Shown here one piece after another: positions 1 through 11,388 of a DNA stretch of 64,000 bases; the stretch's first letter is position 1; the number at the start of each line of letters is the position of its first letter. Origin of the DNA: Gliomastix tumulicola (lineage: Eukaryota > Ascomycota > Sordariomycetes > Hypocreales > Bionectriaceae); contig BCHX01000004.1 in NCBI GenBank assembly GCA_001599755.1, positions 4,278,001-4,342,000 of the forward strand, written 5' to 3'. Below the pieces are notes generated by a model. It did no database searches and was not told the origin of the DNA. It was given only the letters and a program-made list of their open reading frames with translations. The translations under genes and the position numbers were made by a program.

Positions 1-480
1 CCGTCTGTGTACCCTCCGGCGTGGAAGCACTTCAACCGGTGCGCCGATTGGTTCGAGCAGCTTTACAGCCACGCCGACAGCGTCCGGTGGCGCAAGGAGA
101 AGGCAGCGCGTTCGCGGGCGCAGACGAGAGCCCACGAGCACCGACGCGGTCAGAGCGCAGCCGAGTCGAGCGGCGACGAGGACCGGCCGCTGGAGATGAG
201 CATGACCAAGATCCGCGGTCGCAGTTCGACCCAGGCGCACGAGAGGAGACAGTCACTTCAGCAGCAGCAGCAGCAACAGCAGCAGCAAAAGCAAGAACAG
301 GACGCAACAAATCCCGGTGAGCGTAGGGGCTCCAAGGCGCAGTCGCCGCCCAAGGCAAACGGCAAGCGCAAGCTGAACAAGAACAAGTCTCTCGTCCGCC
401 TGGACAGCTCTGAGGATCTGCTCGGGCGACGAATGGAGGGGCTCACGAGTGGACTGACGGGTGCGGGGGAGGATGACTGA
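1..480 (+). CDS. 3' end of an unrecognised Q-rich protein (5' partial)
   Basis: An open frame enters from the left edge and ends at TGA 478-480, giving the last 159 residues of a longer protein. The first ~30 residues (Trp/Phe/Tyr-rich, with WKHFNRCADWFEQLY) look like the end of a folded domain. The rest is a low-complexity, highly charged tail: a run of about nine glutamines near nt 259-290 coded by mixed CAG/CAA, a basic KRKLNKNK stretch, and an acidic end. Tails of this kind are common on fungal membrane and signalling proteins, but nothing visible identifies the family, so I assign no function. The true start lies outside the window. Confidence 0.75.
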   Translation, partial: PSVYPPAWKHFNRCADWFEQLYSHADSVRWRKEKAARSRAQTRAHEHRRGQSAAESSGDEDRPLEMSMTKIRGRSSTQAHERRQSLQQQQQQQQQQKQEQDATNPGERRGSKAQSPPKANGKRKLNKNKSLVRLDSSEDLLGRRMEGLTSGLTGAGEDD

Positions 481-1399
481 CCGATTGGACACGATCGAGG
501 AATGCCTGCATGTACATAAAACGAGCCAACTCCTAGTACTAGTACCTACTACTATGTATCCGCCGATGAATATAGCTGACGTGCCCTATGCATGTGGTAT
601 GATTTCACAGTGCCCCCCTCTCCCTCTTCAGGGTCTCCCTCTCGCTTCGTCGGCTCGCTGGCGCACCGTTGCGGGCCATGCCGATTAACCGCCACCGGTG
701 TTACTGCTAGTAGGTAGTAGAGAGAGCTGAGCCCCCAAGAATCCAGTGCAGTCTATCCCGTCCTTTTTTTAGAGTCGGGAGCGCGGATAGGACGGAAACG
801 AAGAGTCGTCATTGGAACCAACACATCCCCCTCCCTTATCCCCTTCTAGACCGCCCGCAAATCAGCCGGGCGGCGTTCCGCTGCGGGATTACGAGATGTC
901 ATGATGATCGGTGATTTGTTGTCCAGTTGCAGCCAACGAGCGTTGCAGCCCTCAAGCCTGGCCTGTCCTTGTTCCTGCGTTGTTACTTGCGTTGTTACTG
1001 CGTACTTTCCTTGTTTCCCCCCCCCCCTAGGACTGCATTTGCACTGCCCTTAGGACTATTGCTTCTGCCCGTGTTCCCGGAGTGGACTGGACGCTGAGAG
1101 ACAAATGCATCATAAGCATCCCATCATGGTGATGCCACAGAGTTGTGACGGATGGCGGCCTCCCCCGCTCTTGTGTTGCTTAGTACTAACTAGTAGTATA
1201 AATAGGTGAGCAGCTGAGGGTGCAACTGCTCAACTGGATGTTCTCCTCATTCGCATTTCATTTCATTGCCTTTCACTCCTGGCTTTCGTTCTGTGATTGA
1301 CAACATCCCATTTTCACTTGCCTTTTCCGTAGCGGACAACATCTCATTTCACTTCAGTCCATCTCGTCTGGGTGACACACAAACCAACCACCCATCACC
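481..1399. other. Intergenic: terminator side of the left-edge gene and glutamate decarboxylase promoter
   Basis: No credible coding region. The stretch contains several ACTAGTA/TAGTAGT-type short palindromic motifs (around 533-556, 705-720 and 1180-1200), a C homopolymer at about 1016-1027, and a TATA-like element at 1197-1204. The last 200 bases are pyrimidine-rich, as expected for a fungal leader. Confidence 0.6.
1197..1204 (+). promoter_or_regulatory. TATA-like element upstream of glutamate decarboxylase
   Basis: TATAAATA lies about 200 bp before the decarboxylase ATG at 1400, followed by a CT-rich leader. A reasonable core-promoter candidate; the transcription start is not visible. Confidence 0.5.
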
Positions 1400-3164
1400 A
1401 TGGTCCATCTGTCCAGCATCCCCGCGCGGCCCCTCGTCGCGGAGTCTGCTCAAGCCAGCGACGGCGCAAAGCAGCAGAAGCAGGAGGACGGCGGCAGGAT
1501 CAGAGATCTGGGCACCTCCGAGTTTGCTGATGAGTTCACGACGAGCGTCTACGGTTCTCGATATGCGGCGCAGACGCTGCCCAAGGACGAGATGCCCGAG
1601 GGCGAGATGCCGCGGGACGTTGCTTACCGCATGATCAAGGACGATCTGAGTCTAGATGGAAACCCGAGGCTCAAGTACGTTTCTCTTCGCTCATGGTGTC
1701 TTGATAGACGGTCGCTGACCTGTATCTAGTCTGGCTTCATTTGTCACCACCTACATGGTACATCACTATTCTTTCTACCTGTGACTCACTCCCGTCTATC
1801 ATCATGCTGACACTGCCCCCCCCAGGAGGAAGAGGCCGAGAAGCTCATGGCCGAGTCAATGTCCAAGAACTTCATCGACTACGAGGAGTACCCGCAGTCG
1901 GCGGACATCCAGAACCGCTGCGTCAACATGATCGGCGACCTCTTCCACGCGCCGCGCGGCGCAGCCGTGGGCACGTCCAGCATCGGCTCGTCTGAGGCCA
2001 TCATGCTCGGCGTCCTGGCCATGAAGCGCCGGTGGAGGCAGCATCGCCAGGCGCAGGGCAAGCCCACGGACAAGCCCAACATCGTCATGAGCGCCGCCGT
2101 GCAGGTGTGCTGGGAGAAGGCGGCGCGCTACTTCGAGGTCGAGGAGCGGCTCGTGTACTGCGCGCCGGACCGCTTCGTCATCGACCCGGAGGAGACGGTC
2201 AGCCTCTGCGACGAGAACACCATCGGCATCTGCGCCATCCTCGGCACGACGTACACGGGCGAGTACGAGGACGTCAAGGCCGTCAACGACCTGCTGGTGG
2301 CGCGCGGCATCGACGTGCCCATCCACGTCGACGCCGCGAGCGGCGGCTTCGTGGCGCCCTTTGTCGTGCCGGACCTGCAGTGGGACTTCCGCTGCGAAAA
2401 GGTCGTCTCCATCAACGTCTCGGGCCACAAGTACGGCCTCGTGTACCCGGGCGTCGGCTGGATCCTCTGGCGCGACCCGGAGTACCTGCCCCAGGACCTC
2501 GTCTTCAACATCAACTACCTCGGCGCGAACCAGGCCTCCTTCACCCTCAACTTCTCCAAGAGCGCCAGCCAGGTCGTCGGCCAGTACTACCAGCTCATCC
2601 GCCTCGGCCGCCGCGGCTACAGGAGCATCATGGGCAACCTCACCGGCACCGCCGACTACCTCTCCGAGGCGCTCGAGGCCCAGGGCTTCGTCATCATGTC
2701 CAAGCGCTCCGGCGGCGGCCTGCCCCTCGTGGCCTTCCGCTTCAAGGACGACGAGGACAGGGCGTACGACGAGTTCTCGCTCGCGCGGAGCCTGCGCGGC
2801 AAAGGGTGGATCGTGCCCGCGTACACCATGGCGCCCAAGGCGCACAACCTCAAGATGCTGCGTGTCGTCGTGCGCGAGGACTTCACCAAGAGCATGTGCG
2901 ACTGGCTGCTGCACGACGTCAAGTACTGCCTCGGCTCGCTGGCCGATATGGACCGCGAGACCCTGATCAAGCACGAGCGGTACATCCAGAAGCATGTCAC
3001 CGCCCACGGCAAGGCGAGGACGGAGCCTGTGCCGGGTGTGTATGATGTAAGTGACACTTTCAGTCAGTTAGTCCGGCTTCGGGAGGACACTCGCTAATGT
3101 TGTTTTGTAGAACGAGGAGCACTCGCTGCAGGGCAAGACGGGCAAGACACATGCCGTCTGTTAG
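1400..3164 (+). CDS. Glutamate decarboxylase (PLP-dependent)
   Basis: Cytosolic group II PLP decarboxylase converting L-glutamate to GABA plus CO2, the entry to the GABA shunt. Four exons: 1400-1674, 1730-1757, 1826-3046, 3111-3164, giving 525 aa, close to yeast Gad1 (585) and plant/bacterial enzymes. The splice restores the family signature NPRLNLASFVTTYM across exons 1-2. Exon 3 holds the substrate/PLP region (HVDAASGGF) and the Schiff-base lysine in SGHKYG, about Lys303. The tiny last exon supplies an 18-codon tail ending in Cys; no Trp-centred calmodulin-binding peptide of the plant type is evident. Start chosen at the first ATG, preceded by CACC. Its 3' end faces the MFS gene 148 bp away. 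The long ORF on the opposite strand is a GC3 shadow. Confidence 0.93.
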
Positions 3165-3311
3165 GACAGGGGCCACACCAACATTCATGGTACCCCTGTT
3201 TTCGACTTGGCGGAAAGGAGAGAAAGGTCCCGTAACACATTTGCCTTGGAGGTTCGGAGGTTGAAACCCTCTCTATAGGCCTAGAAACGTAGGACAATAA
3301 CGAACACACAT

Positions 3312-4922
3312 CTAACCCGTTGGTCGCTCTGATGCTTCGATATTTGTTTCCGGCGATGGTATCTTCCCCGAGTGAAGTGATGGCTTCGCCAGCGGCTTCC
3401 CCGGCGCCGGTCGAACAAAGAGCTGCGTAATGACGAGGACGAAACTGCCTCCTATCAAGGCTGCCACAGCACCTATAACTCCAGTCAGTCAAGGGACAAT
3501 TCTTAGGACAGGAAGGACAAAGTCGTCTTACATATAGTAAAGGACCACCCCGTCCCGATAGCATCGATCATGGGAACCATGCCGCCAACCGACACGGCTC
3601 CAAACGAGTACTGCACGACATACTTCCCACTGAGGACCGCCATCTTGAACTCGGGGTGCACCTCGGCAGCATACGTATTCAGCACACTGAACGCCGCCAT
3701 GAGGCCGAAGCCCTGGATAAACGCAAACGAGATGGGCACGCCCAGCCCGCCGAGCTTCTTGTCCACGCTCCATCCATAGATGAGCGTGCCCAGGGGCAGC
3801 ACCCCGACGGACCACAGGAGATTGCTCGTCAGCCTGTCCTCGGGCAGTCTCGTCCCGTTCCTCTTCCGCACGTACCGCCGCACGAACCGGTCCGAGACGC
3901 TGCCGCCAACGAGACTCCCCGCGAGGAAGCCGACGCCGGGCGCCAGGTAGAAGAGACCGCCGTAGAGCGGGGACGTGAGGCCGAAGCGCGGGTTGATGAT
4001 GTGCCGGACCGTGCTGAGCAGGCCGTACTGGTTCACAGCGAGTAAGCCGCAGGAGAAGTTGGCGAGGATGATGGACGGGTAGCGCCACTGGCGGAAGACG
4101 GCCATGGGGTTGAAGGCCTGGGCCACGACGTGGAGGGTGATCTTCCCCCTGTGAGGCGCGGACTGCTTCTCGGGGAGCCCAAGCTGGCTGCGCCTGGGGA
4201 CGAAGATGAAGGACATGACGAGGCCGAGGAAGGTCATGGCGGCCTGGACGGCGAAGATGACTCGCCAGCTGGTGTAGGTTGCGATGATGCTGCCGATCAT
4301 GGGGGCTGGTTCTCAACTTAGAAGGGGCAACTATGGTGGTGAATTGTATGAGAGTGAACATACCTATCGACTGGGCACTGACACAGCTTCCCAGGAAGAA
4401 GCCCACGGCCGTCCCCCGAACTGCAGGCTCGAAGATATCCGACAGGATCGTCTGCCCAGCCGTCAGGAAGAACGGCCCTGTCGTGCCACTCACAACCCAC
4501 AGCGTCGTCAGGCAGGCCAGATTCGGCGACAGCGCACAGCCAACAGAGCACAGGCCCAGCACGACCGTCGCGACCAGGTACGCCGTCCTGCGGCCGAGGA
4601 TCGTCGCGATGGGCAGCCAGAGCAGCGCGGAGAGGGCCATGGCGACGAAGACGCCGGCGTTGGCGGTCGTGATGCTCGTGGGCTGCGTGCCGAGAGTCGC
4701 GGCAATCTCGGGCGTGACGGTCATGATGGAGGTCGACATGAAGGTCATGGGGAGGGCCATCCAGCAGACGACGAAGAGAATGGTCCAGCGGCGGAGCGGC
4801 GTCAGCGTGGCGACGATGTCGTCTGCGTTCTGCAGGACAACTGGACCAGCGCTCGGTGTGAGAGTGTCAGGGGCGAGGAGGAGGCCCGGAGACGAGACCT
4901 GTGGTTCCTTGGAGGCGTCCAT
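3312..4922 (-). CDS. Major facilitator superfamily transporter (DHA1-type, 12 TM)
   Basis: Polytopic membrane transporter, probably a plasma-membrane proton antiporter. Three exons on the minus strand: 4922-4364, 4305-3532, 3472-3312, giving 497 aa. A ~40-residue hydrophilic N-terminus precedes TM1 (TILFVVCWMALPMTFMS). The loop 2-3 MFS motif is present as WLPIATILGRRTAYL, followed by TM4-5 with a proline-rich antiporter-like segment (VSGTTGPFFLTAGQTI). The central loop carries basic residues and a second MFS-like motif, GGSVSDRFVRRYVRKRNG. The last exon encodes the final TM helix (AVAALIGGSFVLVITQLF) and a polar tail. An in-frame GTG at 4943 is not used; ATG 4922 is the first methionine. The substrate cannot be told from the sequence; related fungal members export drugs or carry small organic molecules. 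Confidence 0.88.
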
Positions 4923-5607
4923 AGTTACAGAGGATGGTTTCACATCGGATGTCTCACGTGTAAGTCAGGAAGCAGGAGAGGGATTGGGGGATCGCGGAGC
5001 ATATATGAGACACTGGAGGGACTCATCCTGCTCTAGAGGCCGTACAGCGGAGAGGCACAGGACTACCTCGGCGACTTCGGGGGGGCCATCCAGGGAAAAT
5101 TCCTGCGCATCGGACGCAGGAGGATGGGGAAGAGAGAGGCTAGGACCGATTCATCTTAAAGGACCGATGATGGCCGTTCTCATCGGCTCCGTCGACCGGC
5201 CGATGGTGGAGGGAACTTTATAGCCGATCCATTCCCGCGGCAAGTTGCCGTCTACCTCCCTGATGATGTCTTGACTTGCAAGGAAGGGCTGAAGTTGTGA
5301 GTTGACACTGCGCTGGACAAGCGTTGGCTAGAAGAAGTCAGCTGTCTGGCTGATGACCTTGATGGCCAGGTATCAGACAGTCACTTTGGTGCACATGTAA
5401 TCACATCAAGAGTAAACAAGTTCGCCAATACATTTCATTATATTATATTGACATTGTAAGTCACGCTGGTAGTTCGACTAAGCCCGTACTCCAAGCACCA
5501 TGAATCGAAGTCGACACGTTCATGTCATGAATCTCAACCATCCGCCGTGAATCCATCTCATTCTCAAATGATCACACACCCACACACACACAGCGTCTGA
5601 AAGTACC
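4923..5607. other. Intergenic: MFS promoter and 3' flank of the secreted-protein gene
   Basis: No gene seen. Next to the MFS start there is a TCACGTG-type E-box around 4952-4958 and a CATATATG stretch near 4997, usable as promoter elements. A CA-rich microsatellite sits at about 5575-5592, just beyond the downstream gene's stop codon. Confidence 0.5.
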
Positions 5608-6400
5608 TTAGACACCAGCAATGCCGGCAACGAGGGCAACAACGGGGGTCAGGACGGGGGCGAGGACGCCGTTGCCGAGACCAGCCAGGAGAGGGGAGAG
5701 ACCGGCGACGAGACCGGGCAGGAGACCGCCCAGGAGGCCGATGAGCAGGGTGAGGACGTTGGCGACAAGGGTGAAGACGGAGTGGAGGAGGGAGACGAGC
5801 TGGGGGCGAAGGCCGAGAACAGTGACGATGGTGTTGACAGTGGTCAGGAGGAGGTCGACGAGGGTCTCGACGAGGACGAGGACGCGGTCGACGTCGCCGG
5901 CGGCCACGGGGATGCCAGCGGCACCGGTGAGGGAGGTGACGATCTCGGTGATGTCGATCTGGATGCCCTCAACGAGGTCAATGACCTTGGCGTCGGCCTC
6001 GGGCTTCTCGACCTCGCCGGAGTCGACCTTCTTGAGGAGCTCGTCTGGGAATAAGGTCAGTGACTATTCAATGGGGTAAAAAGGCACGTGCTATCTTACC
6101 AATGAGGCCGGTGCTAGTCTTGACCTTGGTAACAACACCAGAGATGAGAGTGACAACGCCATCGATGTCAGTGATCTTGGGCTGGAGGCTGCCGATCTGG
6201 TCGACGCTGCCATCGGTAGGGAGGCCAGAGACGATCTTATCAAGAGCGTCGCCGACGGGGAGCTTCTTGATGAGAGCCTCGGCATCGACCTGGCTCAGGA
6301 GGCCACTGACAACAGGGACCTTGTTGAGACCACCGACGAGAGGAGCGGCAATAGCCGAGGCGGCGAGAGTGGCGATAGAGAAGATACCAGCGGCCTTCAT
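5608..6400 (-). CDS. Secreted, cysteine-free hydrophobic protein of unknown function
   Basis: Two exons: 6400-6100 and 6044-5608, 245 aa. Residues 1-19 form a signal peptide (basic MK, hydrophobic core, cleavage near AIAA-PL), so the protein is expected outside the cell or in the wall. The mature part alternates Leu/Val/Ile with Gly and Asp in an amphipathic helical pattern. From about residue 145 it becomes extremely hydrophobic (VNTIVTVLGL, LLIGLLGGLLPGL, VVALVAGIAGV). It contains no Cys, Trp or Tyr, so it is not a hydrophobin or a disulphide-rich effector. Codons are strongly biased to C/G endings (GCC, GTC, CTC), which suggests high expression. I do not recognise a domain; a wall-coating or surface-active role is only a guess. 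Confidence 0.8.
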
Positions 6401-6579
6401 TGTGACTGATTTATAATATCAAAGATGAAAAATTATAAAAGGTAATTGGCGTTGAGCTTGAAAAGCAAAGTAAGGAGTGACTGACTGAAGTTGGACTTGT
6501 AGTTCAAAGGAGTGACTGGAAGGCTGTTGGTGGGATGGAGAGAAGAGAGAAGGATGGGAAGGAGGACGACTGAGGAGTC

Positions 6580-6588
6580 GTTATTATA
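6580..6588 (-). promoter_or_regulatory. TATA-like element of the secreted-protein gene
   Basis: Read on the minus strand this is CTATAATAA, about 180 bp upstream of the ATG at 6400, with AT-rich, GA-rich leader sequence between. Confidence 0.4.
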
Positions 6589-8941
6589 GGTATCCGGACA
6601 TCAGGAAGAGCGTACGAGAAAGGGGCTTCGTCCTAGACTTCTCAGTGCCATGAGGTCACTGGGTGGGCTGCTGAGAGTGAGTGACGTCCAAGAGGCATGG
6701 GTCGGTCAGAATGGGATGGGGGGCGGTGAATTTCCCAGGCCTCCATCGTGACCCATGCCAACCATGCTCCGGGAGATGTGAAATGGGGATTACTCTGTGC
6801 CATCTTGTCAATGGTTGTTAACGATACATGTTGAGTACCATCAGCCAGTAACACAGCCATGAGTTGTTGGAACCCATCACATCCTCTTCTCTGCTTTCTG
6901 GTCACCAGTATACTGAAAGATGTCCAGTAGCACAGGAAAGGTTCCTGTACACAACGCGTACACTTCAGCCCCCGGTCCTCGCCTATTAAAGTCTTATTGA
7001 CGGCATGTCACCACACACAGTCACATCCATGAGCCAAGCAACTTCGAGCATGGCCCTTCGCTCCCCCACAATACCTACGCCCGGGGCTCCCAAGCGTGAA
7101 TAGACCAGCCGATCTTAATCACAGCTCAATGGACCGCCTCTGTGCGTGGCTGCCCATCCAATAGTCTGTGGCTCCGGCACTTAAGCAGCGGGTGTGGCTG
7201 TCTCGTCCTTGGCTCTTTGCTCTTGTTCATACCTCCTAGCCGCCGATCGTCCTGAACGCTGTAGCCCCTCAACCATGGCAGGGGACCCTTCTCTCCCTAT
7301 GACGTCGTTCCAATATATGAGCAGTATGAACGACTTTCACAGCTCATCACGATCAACGACATTGAAAATTTGACGAAATTTTCTCATCAAAAAGGGGCCT
7401 TTGATTCGAAATCTCCGGCATCTCCCTTCGCGTACGCCGTATTTCGTGCCTCAGCTGTCCGTCGAGCTGTCCTACGGACATATACAGCGACTCGCCCCAT
7501 ATAGACCGCAAACTAGACGCCCAAGCGCGTCGGTCCGCGTCCTCCAGCATCAGCACGATGTGGACATTTCCCAGCTGCGGAAGAGGGGGAGGGAGGGACA
7601 GCGGACCTCGCTTTCTTCAAAACAGGCAACGCGGTGAGAAGGGGAACCAGGGCTGGCGATCACGATTTTCATGGGATGAGAGGGGGGGGGAAGAGGAGAT
7701 GAAAGGGGAGGAAGAGAAAGAAGCCCCAACCCAGGTGCTCTCGTCCCAGCCAATGGGGAGCAGCCGGCTCGAGGTTCCACTGTCCCGGGGCTTCTCTTGG
7801 CCCTGTCGATCGTTTCCCTGTCTGGACGTGCGTCGGTGATTTCAGCCTGGCTGTGTCGTCGTTAGTGTCGTGCAGTCTAAAGGCTTGGTCAACGACTCAA
7901 CACACGCTTCTGTGTGGTAATTTCAACGAGTCAGTAGCTCGCGGCAGTTGGTTGATGCAGTGACGATGAGTGATGAGGGTCAAATGTCTTGCATTTTGGT
8001 AGTTGGGCGCAGGCACAAGAACAGTCGGGCTGCAGCCCCTGAACGCTTCTTATTGCAACTCGTCACACAATGCCAGCAGCACCATGTTGTGATACTCTTC
8101 CGATGTAACAGCACCCGGTCAGGAGGTTTCGGTGAGCGTGAAGATCAGTTTCCACAGGCAATCTCGCTGGTCTGGCTGGGCATTTGGACATCACCCCGCA
8201 ACTGTGACATCTTGACGGGACTTTCCATCGGAGCCTGAGGTATCCAGCCTCGGAGGTTATAGGTCGTCTGTTTTGTTCGAATGAAGGAGGCAACGTATAC
8301 GGAGACCAGCAAACTTCAGCTTTGAGAGCCTACCACAAACGTAGTTGTTGATGTCAATACTGTAAAATAAGTATAATGGGTTGAGTTAGAAGCGTTACAG
8401 AAGTAACTATCTATACTTAGTGACTCGACATGAATAGTAATCATTTGTGACTGAAGCAAAGCACAAGCAGAGCTTCAGCAGCTGTCAAAGCATTAAGAGC
8501 TCTAGGGTAGCTGAGCGTTAATGAGGCACGGTGCACTTGAAGTTGCCCTGACCTGACCTACTTTATCTCCCTTGACTCAAATAAAACATAAAGTGGCTTG
8601 ATGTACTTGCTGCTGTCATGCAACCTCATTTCCCTACTGTCGAAATCACTGATCATCGCATGTGTCGGTAGGTTGGCAATTCCTGGCACGAGACCAGACA
8701 GATGACCTGCATTTATGATTACATATCGAATATTCGTCTTCCAGCTTCCCTGACGACGACAGTGCCTCATTCTTCGAAGGCCATGTTTGGCTTGTCATGA
8801 ATACCCTGAATTTTGCCATTGCTGGCTCTTTCCAGCCATGAATACCTTAGGTAGTATGCTTACTAGTACTGGTAGCATTCAAGAAATCCCAAGATAAGAT
8901 TGCTGGGACATCTTATCAGATATTTCACGATAAGATCTACA

Positions 8942-8949
8942 TCACGTGA
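8942..8949. promoter_or_regulatory. TCACGTGA palindrome upstream of atg27
   Basis: Perfect 8-bp palindrome of the bHLH/Cbf1-type E-box class about 335 bp before the Atg27 ATG. An identical palindrome occurs in the ADE2/SPT20 promoter at 18540-18547. Confidence 0.4.
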
Positions 8950-9283
8950 CAGGAACCCATGACGACAGTGCCAAGACGGCAGGTGTCAGGCTGGGAAAAG
9001 GAGCTCATGACTAGGCCCGGCCGGAAGACCTTCCCACGAGGCACTTGTCCAGCCTAACTCCAAGCTCGACCACGTTTCCGGCCGCGCAAACACCACCAGG
9101 CATCGGCATCACGCATTTTGCTCCCCTCGCCACTGTCACCGTCGCTCTTTTCTTCCTGTATTTTTCATTCCCAGTCTGCTGCGTTATCTCGACCGGCCCC
9201 CCTCCCCCTGTCCGAAACACCCGAGCCTGACTTCATCATCATCATCATTATTCTCACGCGATAACACGGAATTCGACCCCGTA

Positions 9284-10473
9284 ATGCATCGGCCCCAACT
9301 CTTGTCGCTGCTCTTCCCGCTGCTGCTCGCGCCCCTGCCGGGGTCTGCGATGCTGGACTGCGAGAAGATTGTCGTGGACGATCACAAGTTCAACCTGAAG
9401 AAGCTCGGCGGGCCGCACTCGGTGGTCACGACGCAGTGGAATGCCATCGCCGAGACGCACATCAACACGACGTACACCCTCGACATCTGCAACACCCTGA
9501 AGAAGAGCGGCGATGCGCCCAAGTCGGAGCAGTGTCCCATGGGGACGAGAGGTGAGCGAGCCCCCCCTTCGATCCGGGGGATCTAATCCCTAGAAGATAA
9601 GCTTACAAATACCATACTGACGCCGGTGGGTTGACTGTAGTTTGCGCTATCAAGCGGCTTTTGAAGGGCGATGTCGACATGGTGGGGGATGTCTTGGCCA
9701 TCGCGGGCAGCCTCGAGAACGCCGGCGGCAGCGCATTTGAGTACGAAGCGACGCGACTCAAGACGAGCGACTCGAACTCGGACTCGCAGAAGGAAGGTCT
9801 CCGACTGGTGCTCAAGGGTGGCAAGCACCCTCTGACCGGGCCGCATAAGGAGAAGCACGAACAAAAGGCCGTCATTGAGTTCGTCTGCGATCACGACAAG
9901 ACCGGTCTCGAGGGCGAGTGGAAGCCGGAGGACCGATATGAGGGCGACAACAGGAAGGTCCGTCGCGAGGAGAAGAAGGACGGCGATAAGGAGGGAGAGG
10001 AGGAAGATGACGGCACCGAGTCGGGCGTGGAACACCAGCTCAAGAAGGAGGATGCTGCCCTCCTCTGGGAGAGCTACGGCAAGGACGACAAGGGCGCCGA
10101 TGTGCTGAGGCTCACGTGGCGCACCAAGGAGGCCTGCGAGAAGCGCGAGGAGGGTGACGATGACTCGGGCAACTCAGGTTCTAAGAGCGGCGGCTGGGGC
10201 TTCTTCACCTGGTTCATCATTGTGTAAGTTGGCCTTGATCCTCGGAGACGGGACTCGTGAAACTGACCGCCCGGCAGTGCTTTCCTCGGCATCGCCGCTT
10301 ACCTCATTTTCGGATCGTGGCTCAACTACAACCGCTATGGCGCCCGCGGCTGGGACCTGATCCCTCACGGCGATACGATCCGCGACATTCCGTACCTCGT
10401 CAAGGACTGGACACGCAGCGTGCTCAACACTGTTCAGGGCGCCGGCAGTCGCGGAGGCTACAGCGCTGTCTAA
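9284..10473 (+). CDS. atg27: Autophagy-related protein Atg27
   Basis: Type I membrane protein that cycles between Golgi, endosomes, vacuole and Atg9 vesicles and supports autophagosome formation and the Cvt pathway. Three exons: 9284-9551, 9641-10223, 10278-10473, giving 348 aa. An N-terminal signal peptide (LLSLLFPLLLAPLPGSA) leads into a lumenal mannose-6-phosphate-receptor-like domain with conserved cysteines (LDCEKI, DICNTL, EQCPMG, VCAIK, EFVCDH, KEACEK). A very acidic/basic insertion (EEKKDGDKEGEEEDDG) sits before the last lumenal strands. A single TM helix follows (FFTWFIIVAFLGIAAYLIFG), then the family's NYNRYGARGWDLIPH cytosolic segment. The last four residues are YSAV, the Tyr-based sorting signal described for yeast Atg27. 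Longer than yeast Atg27 (271 aa), mainly because of the charged lumenal insert. Confidence 0.93.
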
Positions 10474-11388
10474 GCAGAGACTGCCACTCTCACCTACACT
10501 CGTGGCTCGCCATCTCATTCTTCTTACATTACATTTCCGCCGCCGATCTACACACGGCAGGCCGCAGTCAAGTCGATTTCTTTGCTCGCTTTTTCTCATC
10601 TTGTACTTGTCTTGGGTTGGATGCTGGGAACACGTCTTGGCCGTGGGCGTTCTGGATCGAAATAGTAGAGGGAGGGGGATCACGACAATATGAATTGTCT
10701 GCTTGTATAAGACATCTTTCTTTGCCTAGGGATATCTACCGGGCTTCATCTTGATTTCATAGGGAATCTTACTAGAATTTGTTTCTTCATCTTTACCCTG
10801 TTGGCCGGCACACAGCCAACTTGATCTCCTGGGTGAATGAGGGTCATCTTGTCTACACATAATCTTGCCCTGTAGTTGCTCAGGACGATTCACACCTCTC
10901 TCACGGAGGTACCTACCAAGTTGTACCTCAAGTCTAATTTCCCACTTGAGAGGATTAAGATCTCCTGTCAACCTTGAAAGTTTGACGCCACCATTACTGA
11001 ACCCGGTGACGGCTGCGTGACACATGCTAATGGCGCTTGTGGAAACAGCACTCGAATCTACTACGCCTTTTCGAGCAGTCAATTGATGCTTCAAGGTCCA
11101 GACAAACCACCGATGTAAGTTACAAGCGCATTGCAGTCATTTCTTGACTCCCAGGACCCCACGGGAAAAGTTGGAAGTTGGCATGACGCACCTGCGACAC
11201 CGGAGCTTTTAGCTGCTACAGCTCTTATCGATAGCGTCCGTGTGCCGGTATTTTTTTCTCTCCCCCCCAACCGAATTCCATCAGTCCGACATCTTGTGTC
11301 TTCCGCTCTTGATTGTCTGTCCTTGTCGTTGTCTTGAATTGCATGGTCATAAATTGACCAGTGTCTTATCTGCTAAAGTCAGTCCGTG
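10474..11388. other. Intergenic: atg27 3' region and arginine-gene promoter
   Basis: No gene seen. The sequence between about 11240 and 11350 is pyrimidine-rich, typical of a leader upstream of the ATG at 11389. No convincing TGACTCA (Gcn4/CPC1) element was found; the closest is TGACTCC near 11146. Confidence 0.5.

Larger units (their letters stand above)
6401..9283. other. Gene-poor intergenic stretch of 2.9 kb
   Basis: No ORF here has fungal-like splicing, domain structure or codon use. The left part is the promoter of the secreted-protein gene. A G-rich purine block lies at 7680-7725, and the right part contains an E-box palindrome (8942-8949) and a CATCATCATCATCATTATT stretch (about 9236-9252) close to the next gene. 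AT-richer DNA at 8330-8960 holds no coding signal. Confidence 0.55.

Noticed and set aside
1856..3007. 383-codon minus-strand ORF opposite glutamate decarboxylase
   Set aside because: Antisense shadow of a GC3-rich exon; composition is dominated by Val/Asp/Arg/Ala with no domain, while the plus frame is a clear PLP enzyme.
7558..7839. 93-codon plus-strand ORF with Gly/Glu-rich sequence
   Set aside because: Produced by a G-rich purine block; no homology pattern and no flanking splice signals.
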